A stretch of 64,000 nucleotides of DNA from Paenibacillus sp. SYP-B4298. Its GTDB lineage: Bacteria; Bacillota; Bacilli; Paenibacillales; Paenibacillaceae. Positions 35,211 through 44,049 of this stretch are shown here, in pieces. The notes beneath the pieces were generated by a model. That model was not told the origin of the DNA and did not search any database. It saw only the letters and a list, made by a program, of their open reading frames with translations. The stretch's first letter is position 1; each line of letters starts with the position of its first letter. Both the position numbers and the translations under genes were made by a program. The stretch covers positions 3,208,001 through 3,272,000 of the forward strand of contig NZ_CP115484.1 of assembly GCF_027627475.1 (NCBI RefSeq), given 5' to 3'.

Positions 35211-35481
35211 AAAACAAGCGGTCACTACCTTGTCGAATACAAGGCCGTGACCGCCACAGTTAACGCTTATTTCTTCGCCTTATAAAACTCATGGTACAGC
35301 TTCATCAGCGCCCTCTTCTCTATTCGAGAGACATAGCTTCTTGAGATGCCCGGCTCCTTGGCAATCTCCCGCTGCATCCGTTCCTCTCCTCCCGCCTCCA
35401 GACCGAACCGACCGACCACCACTTCCTTCTCCCGATCGTCCAATATGTCCAGATTGCGGTAGATTTTGCTCTTTTCAATCG
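35211..35481 (-). repeat. Detached second copy of the sigK 3' end
   Basis: 271 nt repeating 36036-36305 with three substitutions and one inserted T. It includes the last 71 codons of sigK and its terminator. The inserted base breaks the SigK frame. Confidence 0.92.
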
Positions 35482-35634
35482 CTCAGGTTGTTCAGCATCA
35501 ATGGCGCGTGCAAGTGCATCAGCATCAATATTTATACTAACACCAATGCGATCCACAATGAGATTTCGAATTGTGCTTTTGCCACTGCCGTTGTTTCCAG
35601 CAAACACAAACATCGTAGCAATAGGACTATTCAT
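35482..35634 (-). pseudogene. Truncated zeta-toxin-like kinase
   Basis: Fifty-one residues of a P-loop protein: FVFAGNNGSGKSTIRNLIVD then GVSINIDADALARAID, cut where the sigK repeat begins. Zeta-like toxins phosphorylate UDP-GlcNAc-type substrates; here the rest of the domain is gone. The start overlaps the end of the upstream partner frame by 8 nt. Confidence 0.75.
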
Positions 35635-35820
35635 TGGAGAGCTCCGAAACCTCGATACGTTCTATATCCCCATTGCTGTACTCTTTAACCATATGACCGT
35701 CACTTGTCTTATACACAATGTATGTGCCGTTAGCTTTTGCATCCAATTTCGCCCGATCGCCTGTTAGTTTAATGAACTTATTTAAGTCATGAAGCCGGTT
35801 CACACGAATCACCGCCTGAT
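35627..35820 (-). pseudogene. Partner (antitoxin-like) fragment of the zeta-type gene
   Basis: About 63 residues (NNQAVIRVNRLHDLNKFIKL ... DIERIEVSELSNE) of the small protein that commonly precedes such kinases. Its own start is missing and the frame is fused upstream to unrelated and TnpB-derived DNA. Confidence 0.5.
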
Positions 35821-35934
35821 TATTAAGGTATTGTTCAGGAATTAATCCTGACCATCTATGCCTAAAATTATAGCATAAGGACCATTGCACAAACAGCAAA
35901 GCCCATGCAAGAGAGGCGAAGGGACCGTCGGAAG

Positions 35935-36034
35935 TGATGGCGAATTCCTTTAGTCCAAGATCCACACCCATTTTAGCATCCCGTTTAGGCATCGGTTGAA
36001 TATCTGTTTCCACCAGTATTGAAGTTCGGTTAAA
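35935..36034 (-). mobile_element. TnpB (IS200/IS605) fragment
   Basis: Encodes RTSILVETDIQPMPKRDAKM then GVDLGLKEFAITSDG, the RuvC-I motif of TnpB with its catalytic Asp. Only about 34 codons remain; no IS ends were seen. Confidence 0.7.
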
Positions 36035-36035
36035 C

Positions 36036-36079
36036 AAAACAAGCGGTCACTACCTTGTCGAATACAAGGCCGTGACCGC
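36036..36079 (-). terminator. sigK terminator
   Basis: GCGGTCAC-GG-CCTTGT / ACAAGG-TA-GTGACCGC hairpin followed on the minus strand by TTGTTTTG. Duplicated at 35211-35254. Confidence 0.85.
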
Positions 36080-36305
36080 CACAGTTAACGCTTATTTCTT
36101 CGCCTTATAAAACTCATGGTACAGCTTCATCAGCGCCCTCTTCTCTATTCGAGAGACATAGCTTCTTGAGATGCCCAGCTCCTTGGCAATCTCCCGCTGC
36201 GTCCGTTCCTCTCCTCCCGCCTCCAGACCGAACCGACCGACCACCACTTCCTTCTCCCGATCGTCCAATATATCCAGATTGCGGTAGATTTTGCTCTTTT
36301 CAATC
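36036..36305 (-). repeat. Original copy of the sigK 3' repeat
   Basis: The native sigK end and terminator; its twin is at 35211-35481. The repeat boundary falls at about codon 163 of sigK. Confidence 0.9.
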
Positions 36306-36793
36306 TTTAATTGCACCTTGTCGACGACATCGTCCGTGTCTGTACCCAGTATATCGATGAGAGTAATTTCGTTCCCTTCTTTGTCCGTCCCAATCGGATC
36401 ATGCAGCGAGACATCCTTCCTCGTCTTCTTCAACGAACGAAGATGCATCAGGATCTCATTCTCGATACAACGCGCAGCAAAGGTCGCCAGCTTCGTGCCC
36501 TTCCCGGCCTGATAGCTCTCAATCGCCTTGATCAGCCCGATCGTGCCGATCGAGATCAGATCCTCCAAGTCTTCGCCGGTGTTGTCGAACTTCTTGACAA
36601 TATGCGCTACAAGCCGCAGATTGTGCTCCACTAATAAGTTTCTGCTCACTGGATCGCCTTCAGCCATCCGTTGTAGATGCAACGCCTCCTCAACTTCACT
36701 TAACGGTTGGGGAAATGCATTATTCTTCACATAGGATACGAGCAAGGTTAACTGTTTAATGAACAAGGCAATTGCACTGAACAATCCTGGCAT
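36092..36793 (-). CDS. sigK: RNA polymerase sporulation sigma factor SigK
   Basis: 233 residues, full length and uninterrupted. A short pro-region with hydrophobic residues (1-25), region 2 ([40 protein letters not shown]) and region 4 ([20 protein letters not shown]). It is the late mother-cell sigma factor of sporulation, made as a pro-protein. GGAGGTGG lies 7 nt before the ATG, and a sigma-E-like -10 lies 88 nt upstream. The gene reads through without a skin element, but a detached copy of its end 555 bp away suggests that an element once used this gene. Confidence 0.96.
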   Translation of the reverse strand: MPGLFSAIALFIKQLTLLVSYVKNNAFPQPLSEVEEALHLQRMAEGDPVSRNLLVEHNLRLVAHIVKKFDNTGEDLEDLISIGTIGLIKAIESYQAGKGTKLATFAARCIENEILMHLRSLKKTRKDVSLHDPIGTDKEGNEITLIDILGTDTDDVVDKVQLKIEKSKIYRNLDILDDREKEVVVGRFGLEAGGEERTQREIAKELGISRSYVSRIEKRALMKLYHEFYKAKK

Positions 36794-36880
36794 TTCAGGG
36801 CCACCTCCTGCACATGTACGATGAACTTATGGAATTAGGGAATGCTGTCGAAATCCTTCCTCATTGTTCATGGTCACCTT

Positions 36881-36888
36881 ATTGTATG
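36881..36888 (-). promoter_or_regulatory. Sigma-E/K-like -10 element of sigK
   Basis: CATACAAT on the minus strand matches the sigma-E -10 consensus. The -35 region at the expected 14-15 nt distance is a poor match, so an activator such as SpoIIID would be needed. Confidence 0.45.
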
Positions 36889-36974
36889 TGGGCAGGAGCC
36901 CAGAAGTGCATGTACCGTCCATTTCCAATTACAAATTAAATGAAACATCAGGTTCCAAGCCTGCTTCCGCCATG

Positions 36975-37006
36975 AAAAAAAGGCCAGCCAGACATTCTGA
37001 CTAACC
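36975..37006 (-). terminator. Terminator after the GNAT pseudogene
   Basis: An 11-bp stem (GGTTAGTCAGA / TCTGGCTGGCC with G-U pairs), 3-nt loop and T7 on the minus strand. Confidence 0.8.
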
Positions 37007-37102
37007 TGTGTATCTGAGGGGAACTATTCGCCTCGTTCTGCAACCACACTCTCACACCAGCATTATGATGTTAGATCGCATATCAAGGCGGCTATGGATA
37101 CG

Positions 37103-37759
37103 CTACGCCTTCACTGGAGATATCGACATCTTGAAGCTCCAATTGCCGATCGTTTTCCCATTCCGTTCAATTGTTGAGGCATCATACTCATCAAATCCAT
37201 TTTTATTATAAAATCTTCTATTTATTTAATTGTTTGTAAACGTGACAAAAGATTCTGAATCCTTGCCTTTACTCTGCTGCTTAATGTAAGGAATCACGCA
37301 ATCCTTAAGCATTTTGCTGCCCAACTGCTGGCCCCTGCTCGTATGATCCACCGCCAGAGACTCTAAGAACCAGGAATGGTGTTTAAGCTCCTTACTTGGT
37401 TCATGGCCTTCGTTGAGTATTTTAAGAAATTTAAATACTTTCGTGATGCTGACCGTTCTGAATAATCTGAAGGCACCCGCACGGAAATAATCAAACAATC
37501 CGACACTCCTACTGTACGGACGTTCTACAATAGCATAGCTTTTAATCTTATTGTCCTCTTCTCCCACAAAGACGACACTTTTATTATAATAGGCGCCGAT
37601 GTAAACCTGAAACACCTCTGTCATGAAATCGATAAAGCGATCCTCATCTTTGAATTCCCCTCTGATCTCATCACATAATGGATAATCTGCGAATGACACG
37701 GCACCCATGCGTGCTACGTCCTTCAACTCGTCTATTCTTGGCTTTCTGTATTTTATCAT
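37103..37759 (-). pseudogene. GNAT acetyltransferase with in-frame stop
   Basis: A 218-codon frame with one TAA at codon 178. The first 177 residues hold the GNAT fold start and the acetyl-CoA region (LAVDHTSRGQQLGSKML). After the TAA the frame continues with INRRFYNKNGFDEYDASTIE, the usual C-terminal GNAT block, to a TAG at 37103. A single-base nonsense change at a position where relatives often have Glu or Gln explains it. The truncated 177-residue product lacks the last strand and is probably inactive. Confidence 0.8.
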
Positions 37760-37896
37760 GTTCGGTACCTCCTAAGGTTAAGGATGAAGTTGGTTACTCG
37801 TCGCTGCCCACTGTTCATTGCTTCATATGTCTTGCGGCCCTGACTAAATAATATCTCTAGATAGCCCCTCTGGTAAGACACAATTGCAAGCAAAAT

Positions 37897-37939
37897 ATCC
37901 GCTAACGAACATGTAGCTCCAAAGTGTTCGTTAGCGGAT
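37897..37939 (-). terminator. Strong hairpin after the TetR gene
   Basis: A perfect 15-bp inverted repeat (ATCCGCTAACGAACA and its complement) with a 13-nt loop, followed by ATTTTG on the minus strand. Probably a terminator for the gene ending at 38013. Confidence 0.65.
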
Positions 37940-38012
37940 AGTTTAGGTTGTTTTGATTATGGTACAGACGTTCTCATAGCAGATATAATGACAAGCATAG
38001 GGCAGGGCAGAT

Positions 38013-38561
38013 CTATTCCCATAAGTATCCCAGCAGATTCGACAGGCATGAGGTCACCTCTTCAGCTGGCATGGAGAAATCATTCTCGGCCCACCATAAT
38101 ATCATACCGACAACGCCGTTTGTATAATAAGCAACGAGAAGCGGCAACGACTCGCTGGGCAATTGCACCCCCTCCGCCTTGCAGACCAGGAGTATATTGG
38201 TGAAAAAGCGATTAAACGTATCTTGGAGCAGACGCTGCAATTCCTCCGACACCTCGACCACAAAGAGATTGTAGTACAGCCTTTTATTCTGTTGAATATC
38301 CAGCAGTACATTCAATATGACTTCATGGGGTGGCGACTTCAGTATGATATCTTCCAGCCATTGCTGCTCCTGTTGCAGAACATAAGAGATGAGCTTATAT
38401 TTATCCTCAAAATGAGAATAGAACGTCGTGCGCCCTACAACAGCAGTCTGACATATATCGTTAACGGTAATTTTTCGAAAAGGCTTTTGTTTGAGTAACG
38501 TTTCCATTGCCTGCAAAATAGCCTCTCTACTCTTCGTTATTCTAATATCCTCCTCAAGCAC
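38013..38561 (-). CDS. TetR/AcrR-family regulator
   Basis: 182 residues. HTH in FRKITVNDICQTAVVGRTTF followed by YSHFEDKYKLI, and a C-terminal domain of the TetR_C_8 type (LLVAYYTNGVVGMILWW). Divergent from the KapD-like gene at 38717. Target and ligand unknown. Confidence 0.88.
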   Translation of the reverse strand: MLEEDIRITKSREAILQAMETLLKQKPFRKITVNDICQTAVVGRTTFYSHFEDKYKLISYVLQQEQQWLEDIILKSPPHEVILNVLLDIQQNKRLYYNLFVVEVSEELQRLLQDTFNRFFTNILLVCKAEGVQLPSESLPLLVAYYTNGVVGMILWWAENDFSMPAEEVTSCLSNLLGYLWE

Positions 38562-38716
38562 GCTAATCTCCCCTTGCTCATTGAGTAAATGCCTTTATTC
38601 TACAGCCAGGCTCGAATTATATCAAGGGTCAGGACGTCTCTCTACAGTCATTCGCCTGATAATATGGTATAGTGGTTGTAGGCAAGCGCAGAAGTGTTGT
38701 GAAAGGGTGAGCAGCG

Positions 38717-39382
38717 ATGAATTACATTGTGTTCGATCTTGAATTTACAGTTCTTCGAAACAGCAAGCATATGGCAGATATTCTGGAGATCGGCGCCATC
38801 ATGCTCCGCGAAGAGCAGGGAACACCCATGATGGTCGATCTGTTCCATACTCATGTACGGCCCTTCCATCACAAGACGATTACCCCTCAGACGACCGAAT
38901 TTACCGGCATCACACAGGAGCAGGCGGATCGTGCGCCTACCTTCATTGAAGCGGTCTCTCTCTTCAAGCAGTGGCTCGGCGATACGCCCTACTACCTGTG
39001 CTCCTGGGGTCCAGATGACAAGCAACAGCTCGTGCGGCAATGCAGAGCCCAGAACATTCCGCTGGACTGGATCGCGAACTTCAATGATATTCAGCGGATG
39101 TTTACCCAGCTCCAAGGCAGCAGCCTCGGCCAGCGCATCGGACTTCAGCAAGCGCTGACCTTAACCGATATCCGTTTCTTCGGGACGCATCACAGTGCCC
39201 TGGACGATGCCTTCAATACGGCGAAGCTATTCAAGCATGTCTTCCCCCAGCTAGCATTCGAACAGAATAATGCGGCCTCCGATCCGCTGTACACCTCGAA
39301 GATTGTCTATTCCGACGAGGATCAGGAGGAGCCCGCCAATCCATTCAGCAAGCTAGCCTCACTGTTTAACGACGCGATATGA
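38717..39382 (+). CDS. DEDDh 3'-5' exonuclease, KapD-like
   Basis: 221 residues. Exo I FDLEFTV (D7, E9), Exo II region TTEFTGITQEQ and SWGPDDKQQL, Exo III HSALDDAFNTA. Resembles KapD, an exonuclease-fold inhibitor of the KinA pathway to sporulation. The C-terminal 40 residues are acidic. GAAAGGGTGAG precedes the ATG. The gene stands alone and converges with the BtrH-like gene. Confidence 0.88.
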   Translation: MNYIVFDLEFTVLRNSKHMADILEIGAIMLREEQGTPMMVDLFHTHVRPFHHKTITPQTTEFTGITQEQADRAPTFIEAVSLFKQWLGDTPYYLCSWGPDDKQQLVRQCRAQNIPLDWIANFNDIQRMFTQLQGSSLGQRIGLQQALTLTDIRFFGTHHSALDDAFNTAKLFKHVFPQLAFEQNNAASDPLYTSKIVYSDEDQEEPANPFSKLASLFNDAI

Positions 39383-39396
39383 AGGCCACACCTTGC

Positions 39397-39436
39397 CAAC
39401 CCGGCATCTTCTCCAGCCATTCCTTCCGCCGGGTTG
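39397..39436. terminator. Hairpin between convergent genes
   Basis: CAACCCGGC / GCCGGGTTG, 9 bp, 22-nt loop, without a clear T-tract on either side. It may stop both converging transcripts. Confidence 0.4.
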
Positions 39437-39465
39437 ACCTTGTGCGGCAGCTTAACCCCCTTGCA

Positions 39466-40503
39466 TTACTGGCGCACCAGCTCGCCTGCAGCAGATGTCC
39501 AGGCCTTGGCCACGCTCGCCTTCCCTTCTCTGACCATATGCAGCAGAATCGTTAGGCAGCGTTTCTCCTCCTCCAGATTGCGCTTCAACTGCTCGCTGAT
39601 GGACTGCAGCAGCGAGGTCTGCCGTGACGCATTGTACTCCAGCACTCTATCCCGCAGAGCAGCATAGGCTCCCTTTAATCGCTCCATCCCGCGCTGCACA
39701 GGCCGATCCTCGAAGATGAAGCCGTTGTCCATCAAGTACGCCACCCGCTGCTCCAGCAGCCACTTATGCTCATAGAGCAGATCATAAGGGCGAGCATCCA
39801 GTTCTCCTGCGGCGCTCTCTTGCGCGTCAAGCTCGGTCAGCAGCAACTCAACCGCTTGTATCCCATACTCAAACTCCTGATCCTCCACCTGATCAGGGCG
39901 CTTGCGCGAATAGAGGTAATATTCCAGATTGACAGCAATCTGCTCCAGATTAATCTGACTGTTAGAGGGGACATTGCGCTTGAGGAAGCGTATCTCCGTC
40001 ACAAAGCCGCGGGTGTGCTCCAGCTCCCAGTACCCCTGCTCCAGCTCATCGAATGAGCACCTTGCAGCAATGAATCTGTTATCCTGCGAATTATCCGCTA
40101 CATACACCGTCTCCCGCTCCAAATCATAGCCATAGATAAAAAGCTCCTGCGGGAAATGCTCCCGCTGATAGGAGCTTGTTCCTGCGATATAGTAACGATC
40201 CACATAGATGAACAGGTAGTAGCCCAGATCGATGGATTCCGTAATGACATTGCGCAACGAATGATCCCATTTCTGCACAATCATATCCTGCGGCAGATCG
40301 TAGAAGGATATACCGGGACAATTTTTGAGCAATAGCTGATGTGAATCAAAGGTTAAGATTCCCCAGTCCTTGGCGAACCGCAACTGAATGAAGTTATTGA
40401 AGATCCACGGCCATACATCCTCATCCATCATCGAAAATAAGCAGCCATAAGATGTATAGGTGCTGACCTCCGGCTCACGAAGCATCAAGATTTTACCTGT
40501 CAT
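39466..40503 (-). CDS. BtrH-like cysteine-peptidase-fold protein
   Basis: 345 residues. The N-terminal half resembles the butirosin BtrH N-terminal domain, a papain-like acyltransfer fold: SYGCLFSMM near the start, IYVDRYYIAGTSSYQREHFP, then FIYGYDLERETVYVADNSQD. The C-terminal half is helical with no recognised family. Such proteins are usually inside peptide or aminoglycoside clusters; here it follows the sirtuin gene by 45 nt and no biosynthetic genes are near. Catalytic Cys (C17) and His (H116) are present as candidates. Confidence 0.6.
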   Translation of the reverse strand: MTGKILMLREPEVSTYTSYGCLFSMMDEDVWPWIFNNFIQLRFAKDWGILTFDSHQLLLKNCPGISFYDLPQDMIVQKWDHSLRNVITESIDLGYYLFIYVDRYYIAGTSSYQREHFPQELFIYGYDLERETVYVADNSQDNRFIAARCSFDELEQGYWELEHTRGFVTEIRFLKRNVPSNSQINLEQIAVNLEYYLYSRKRPDQVEDQEFEYGIQAVELLLTELDAQESAAGELDARPYDLLYEHKWLLEQRVAYLMDNGFIFEDRPVQRGMERLKGAYAALRDRVLEYNASRQTSLLQSISEQLKRNLEEEKRCLTILLHMVREGKASVAKAWTSAAGELVRQ

Positions 40504-40548
40504 CGTCTTGATTCCTCCTTTGCAATGTCAAAACGCCATCACTTGACC

Positions 40549-41304
40549 CTACAACGGCCTGAGCGTATCCATCATCTTCCCAACGCTGTCGCGAAGCAGC
40601 AGCCGGGCCGAACGATCCAGCGGTGTCTCGCTTCTGTTGATCAGCACCAGCCGATCCCCCCGATACAGCCGCACCAGCCCGGCCGCAGGCTGGACGACGA
40701 GTGACGTTCCTGCGACAATGAGCATATCTGCCTCACTTATGGCAGCGGCAGCGCGCTCCAGCAGCTCCATGTCCAGATTTTCCTGATACAGTACGACATC
40801 CGGTCGGATGATGCCGCCGCACCTGTCGCAGTGAGGCACCGCGCCACCTGCCTCCAGCACGGTTGACAGCGGGTACGGTGTCTTGCACGTCATGCAATAA
40901 TTGCGATGCACAGAGCCATGCAGCTCCAGCACATTATGACTGCCTGCCATCTGGTGGAGCCCGTCTATATTTTGCGTAACGATGGCCTTCAGCTTGCCCT
41001 GCCGCTCCAGCTGTGCCAGCATCCGATGCGCCGGATTCGGCCTGGCATCGGCATGAATCATAGTGTTGGCGTAGAACGCATAGAACTCCTCCGGGTAACG
41101 CAGGAAAAACGCCCGACTCAACAGCTCCTCCGGTGACAGCTTGTCCTGTCCCTGCGAGCGGAACAGACCGTCTGCCGAACGAAAGTCCGGTATCCCGCTC
41201 TCTGTAGAAACCCCTGCTCCTCCAAAAAAGACAATTCGACTGCTCTTCTCCACCAGTTGCTTGAACGCCTTCACATTGTCGCTTGCCTGAGCTAGACTGT
41301 CCAT
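40549..41304 (-). CDS. cobB: NAD-dependent protein deacylase (sirtuin)
   Basis: 251 residues. NAD site FFGGAGVSTESGIPDFRS, TQNIDGLHQMAGSHNVLELH with the catalytic His, four zinc Cys (CMTC, CDRC), and VAGTSLVVQPAAGLV. Removes acyl groups from lysines using NAD+. The mRNA seems to start about 160 nt upstream and includes a possible attenuator (41370-41460). The next gene, BtrH-like, is 45 nt downstream and probably co-transcribed. Confidence 0.95.
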   Translation of the reverse strand: MDSLAQASDNVKAFKQLVEKSSRIVFFGGAGVSTESGIPDFRSADGLFRSQGQDKLSPEELLSRAFFLRYPEEFYAFYANTMIHADARPNPAHRMLAQLERQGKLKAIVTQNIDGLHQMAGSHNVLELHGSVHRNYCMTCKTPYPLSTVLEAGGAVPHCDRCGGIIRPDVVLYQENLDMELLERAAAAISEADMLIVAGTSLVVQPAAGLVRLYRGDRLVLINRSETPLDRSARLLLRDSVGKMMDTLRPL

Positions 41305-41369
41305 CCTGTAACCTCCCTAGACATGTTCAGATCGTTCTCCATACTCCACCGAGAATCTTCTGTTCTCGC

Positions 41370-41399
41370 AAAAAAAGACCCGGAAGTAGCAGCACCGGG
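41370..41399 (-). terminator. Terminator or attenuator before the sirtuin gene
   Basis: CCCGG / CCGGG stem followed by a T7 tract on the minus strand, 66 nt before the sirtuin start and about 175 nt after the HD-GYP stop. It may end the HD-GYP message or act as an attenuator. Confidence 0.6.
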
Positions 41400-41490
41400 C
41401 CGGATCACTTGCACCAGGACAAACCTACAAGCGGCTGATACGGTCCCGGCCAGCCGTAGTGTCTAGTATATCGTGCCTATGTATATCCAA
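41400..41490 (-). ncRNA. Structured leader of unknown class before the sirtuin gene
   Basis: Minus-strand segments CGGCTG / CAGCCG and GGCCGGGACC can pair locally or with the CCCGG arm of the terminator, giving mutually exclusive folds. No known riboswitch consensus was recognised. Confidence 0.35.
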
Positions 41491-41574
41491 AGAAATAGAT
41501 AGTTACTTTACAAGCTAGCATAGAAAAATCGGAATTGTCAAGGATAAATTTGAATTTTTTGCAAATCAATCCAA

Positions 41575-42600
41575 TTAATGCTGCTTGGGTGCTACCGAGA
41601 CAATCTTCAACGTGGAATCCTTGCTCAGATCAATAAAGACATCATCAATACTAACGAGCGGACGCAACGGATCATGTCGATGAATCAGAATGATTGTCCC
41701 GCGTCTGCCATCTGTCAGTACAACCTCGTGGCTGAGTGTGGATTGCATCATCCGATCAATAAATATCCGGCACACATGCGGTTCAAGCTCGCCAAACGTA
41801 TGGGTATTCATCTCCTGCAATGTCTGGTAGAATGGCGCAGCCTTGCGGTACGGGCGTTCGGACGTCATTGCATGAAATATATCGGCTATCGCGACAATCC
41901 GGCTAAGCGGTGCAATCTGGTCGCCACGCAGCGCCAGCGGGTAACCGCTGCCGTCCTGTCGCTCGTGATGCTGCAAGGCGACGACCGCTTGCATGTGTGT
42001 GGCGCCTACCGTCTCCTTGATCATTTCGTAGCCAAATATGGTATGCTTCTTGATCAGCTCGAACTCCTCGGTCGTCAGCCGATCCGGCTTGACCAGCAGA
42101 TCATGTGGAATTTTGAGCTTGCCGATGTCGTGCAGCGTGGCTGCCAGCGTTAGCTGCGCGAGCTCGCTCTCCGGCATGCCAAGCCAACGCCCGATCAGTG
42201 TCGAGAGTACGCCGACGGCCACATTGTGCCGATATGTATAATCATCCTTCGACTGCAAGGATGCAAACAGCTCATGAATATCCGTCGTCCCTGACACCAC
42301 CTGCTGGATAATCGGGATGATCTCCTCACGGATCTCCAGCAGCGGCACCTGCTTCGTATAGCGTGCTTTGTCGAACAACTCTCGTACATAGGCTGCACTG
42401 GTATCCATCCGGCTCTGCACATTGGAGATTCGGGTCTCCTCCTGTATGTATAAGCTATCCAATTGGATACCGTGCTTGTCGATGATAGCAAGCTGTTCCT
42501 CATTCAGCACTGTGCGCGCTGGAGCAATGAATATGCCGTGACTGTTGAACAGATCCCTCTTTAACCTTTTGCCCAGAAAAGCCTTATTGATGCTATCCAT
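41575..42600 (-). CDS. HD-GYP-domain c-di-GMP phosphodiesterase
   Basis: 341 residues. HD motif TLHDIGKLKIP near 165, then HHERQDGSGYPLALRGDQIA with the GYP triplet, and IADIFHAMTSERPYR. The N-terminal 110 residues have no recognised sensor domain. Should hydrolyse c-di-GMP; no diguanylate cyclase is in the window. AAGGGGG is rather far from the ATG. Confidence 0.92.
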   Translation of the reverse strand: MDSINKAFLGKRLKRDLFNSHGIFIAPARTVLNEEQLAIIDKHGIQLDSLYIQEETRISNVQSRMDTSAAYVRELFDKARYTKQVPLLEIREEIIPIIQQVVSGTTDIHELFASLQSKDDYTYRHNVAVGVLSTLIGRWLGMPESELAQLTLAATLHDIGKLKIPHDLLVKPDRLTTEEFELIKKHTIFGYEMIKETVGATHMQAVVALQHHERQDGSGYPLALRGDQIAPLSRIVAIADIFHAMTSERPYRKAAPFYQTLQEMNTHTFGELEPHVCRIFIDRMMQSTLSHEVVLTDGRRGTIILIHRHDPLRPLVSIDDVFIDLSKDSTLKIVSVAPKQH

Positions 42601-42797
42601 CGGCTGGTATGCCCCCTTATTATAAGTAAGCGCTTTAACAAATCAGACCATCGTCATAGAGCGGGTGGAAGCTACTGGTTCAATAGCCCTGCCCTATTTA
42701 TACTATATATCGGTTAAAATGATTAATTTGTTAAATCTATTTCCATCCTTGTAAACGGATGGCTCCAGTGATGTACCAGCTTGTTCCCTTAAATGAC

Positions 42798-42916
42798 AGC
42801 AACGCACAACAGCGGCACCCCTTACCAAGGTACCGTTGCTGTGCGTTGCTTCTCAAATCCCTGTGCGCTACCTAGGTATGTACCCTCGTTACCGGGCGGC
42901 AACGCGATGCGTTGCC
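42798..42916. repeat. Two hairpins sharing a GCAACGC core
   Basis: 42798-42850 is an 18-bp near-perfect inverted repeat (AGCAACGCACA ... TGTGCGTTGCT). 42898-42916 is GGCAACGC-GAT-GCGTTGCC. Neither has a T-tract. They follow the YhaM stop and may protect or end that message. No gene is seen in 42601-42939. Confidence 0.5.
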
Positions 42917-42939
42917 AAGAGCTGAAAGCGATGAGTCAG

Positions 42940-43902
42940 CTACAGCTTGGTACGATAGATAGCCTTATTTTCCAGGCCACGTATGAACGGTGTCCATTCC
43001 TCTGATGATGGCATCGTATCCAGCGCGTCCTCCACCATCTGAAGCTTCGCATCCAGCGAATCGATATAGTGTAGCGCGACGGCCTCCGCCATCTGCGGCT
43101 GGACGGGGCTGCCCCACTCGCCAAGGTTATGATGGGAGAGGATCAGATGCTGCAGTGCCATCACCTTCGGCGACTCCGGCTCAATACCGCTGCGGATCGC
43201 CGCCTCGGTCATCCAATTGGAGGCCATCGCCAAATGCCCCAGCAGCTTGCCTGGCACACTGTATTCGGAGACGATGCCGAGCTGGGCGATCATCTCTTCC
43301 GGCTTGGCAATATCATGGAGGATGATTCCCGCAATGATCAGGTCGCTACTAAGGAACGGACGCTGGCGGCACAGGAAGTGTCCCAGCTCCAGCATCCGGG
43401 CGATATGATAGGCAAGACCAGCGTAATAGGCATGATGATGGGTTTTAGCAGCCGGGTAGTGCATCAGCTTGTCGCCAACCTTGTCTACACAATACTGCAC
43501 CAGCGTCTTGATCTCCGCGTCCTGGATGTCTCCAATCGCCTGCTGAATCGTATGCAGCAGGTCAACTGGACGGATCGGAGCCGAGCGGATAAAGTCTGTC
43601 AGCGTCACGCCATCCTCAGGCGTCGCCTTGCGCATGCGCATAATTTTCACCTGGAGCCGCTCCCGATACGTCTGTACAATCCCTTGCACCTTCACCAGTC
43701 CCATCGGGAAGAAGGTTTCCTTATCTGTCGGGGAAACATCCCACTGCTTCGCCGAAATCTGTCCGCTCGCATCACATAATATAATATCGAAATAGTCCTT
43801 AGCCGGCGTATTGTTCGTCTGCTTGATCTCCAGCTCCTTGATCAGGTAAAAGCCGACGAACTCATCCTGGCTGCTGAGCTTGTTAATCTGTGTCACTTCC
43901 AT
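42940..43902 (-). CDS. yhaM: YhaM-family 3'-5' exoribonuclease
   Basis: 320 residues from the ATG at 43902, chosen because it fits the family N-terminus (MEVTQINKLSSQDEFVGFYL) and is close behind AGGGGG; a GTG two codons later has better spacing. OB-fold (about 20-105, DYFDIILCDASGQISAKQWD) then an HD domain with THHHAYYAGLAYHIARM, IAGIILHDIAKPEEM and LILSHHNLGEWGSP. Known YhaM trims RNA 3' ends with Mn2+. Confidence 0.9.
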   Translation of the reverse strand: MEVTQINKLSSQDEFVGFYLIKELEIKQTNNTPAKDYFDIILCDASGQISAKQWDVSPTDKETFFPMGLVKVQGIVQTYRERLQVKIMRMRKATPEDGVTLTDFIRSAPIRPVDLLHTIQQAIGDIQDAEIKTLVQYCVDKVGDKLMHYPAAKTHHHAYYAGLAYHIARMLELGHFLCRQRPFLSSDLIIAGIILHDIAKPEEMIAQLGIVSEYSVPGKLLGHLAMASNWMTEAAIRSGIEPESPKVMALQHLILSHHNLGEWGSPVQPQMAEAVALHYIDSLDAKLQMVEDALDTMPSSEEWTPFIRGLENKAIYRTKL

Positions 43903-44049
43903 AACCCCCTGCACATTTGCGCTCCGCCTCCTGCATTGGCGGAGCATATGGTATCCGAATTCAACTATTGTATCACAGATACAGGGATTATGGCTTGCAT
44001 TTCATGTCTGCTTTCCGTTGCATATTACGGCGAACATTACGTGTTACAT

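Noticed and set aside
36092-36793. sigK interrupted by a skin element
   Set aside because: The gene is uninterrupted from pro-region to region 4; only a detached duplicate of its 3' end is present.
41370-41500. Known riboswitch or SRP RNA
   Set aside because: The GGAAGTAGCAGC segment briefly recalled SRP RNA and the context recalled c-di-GMP switches, but the required consensus blocks are missing.
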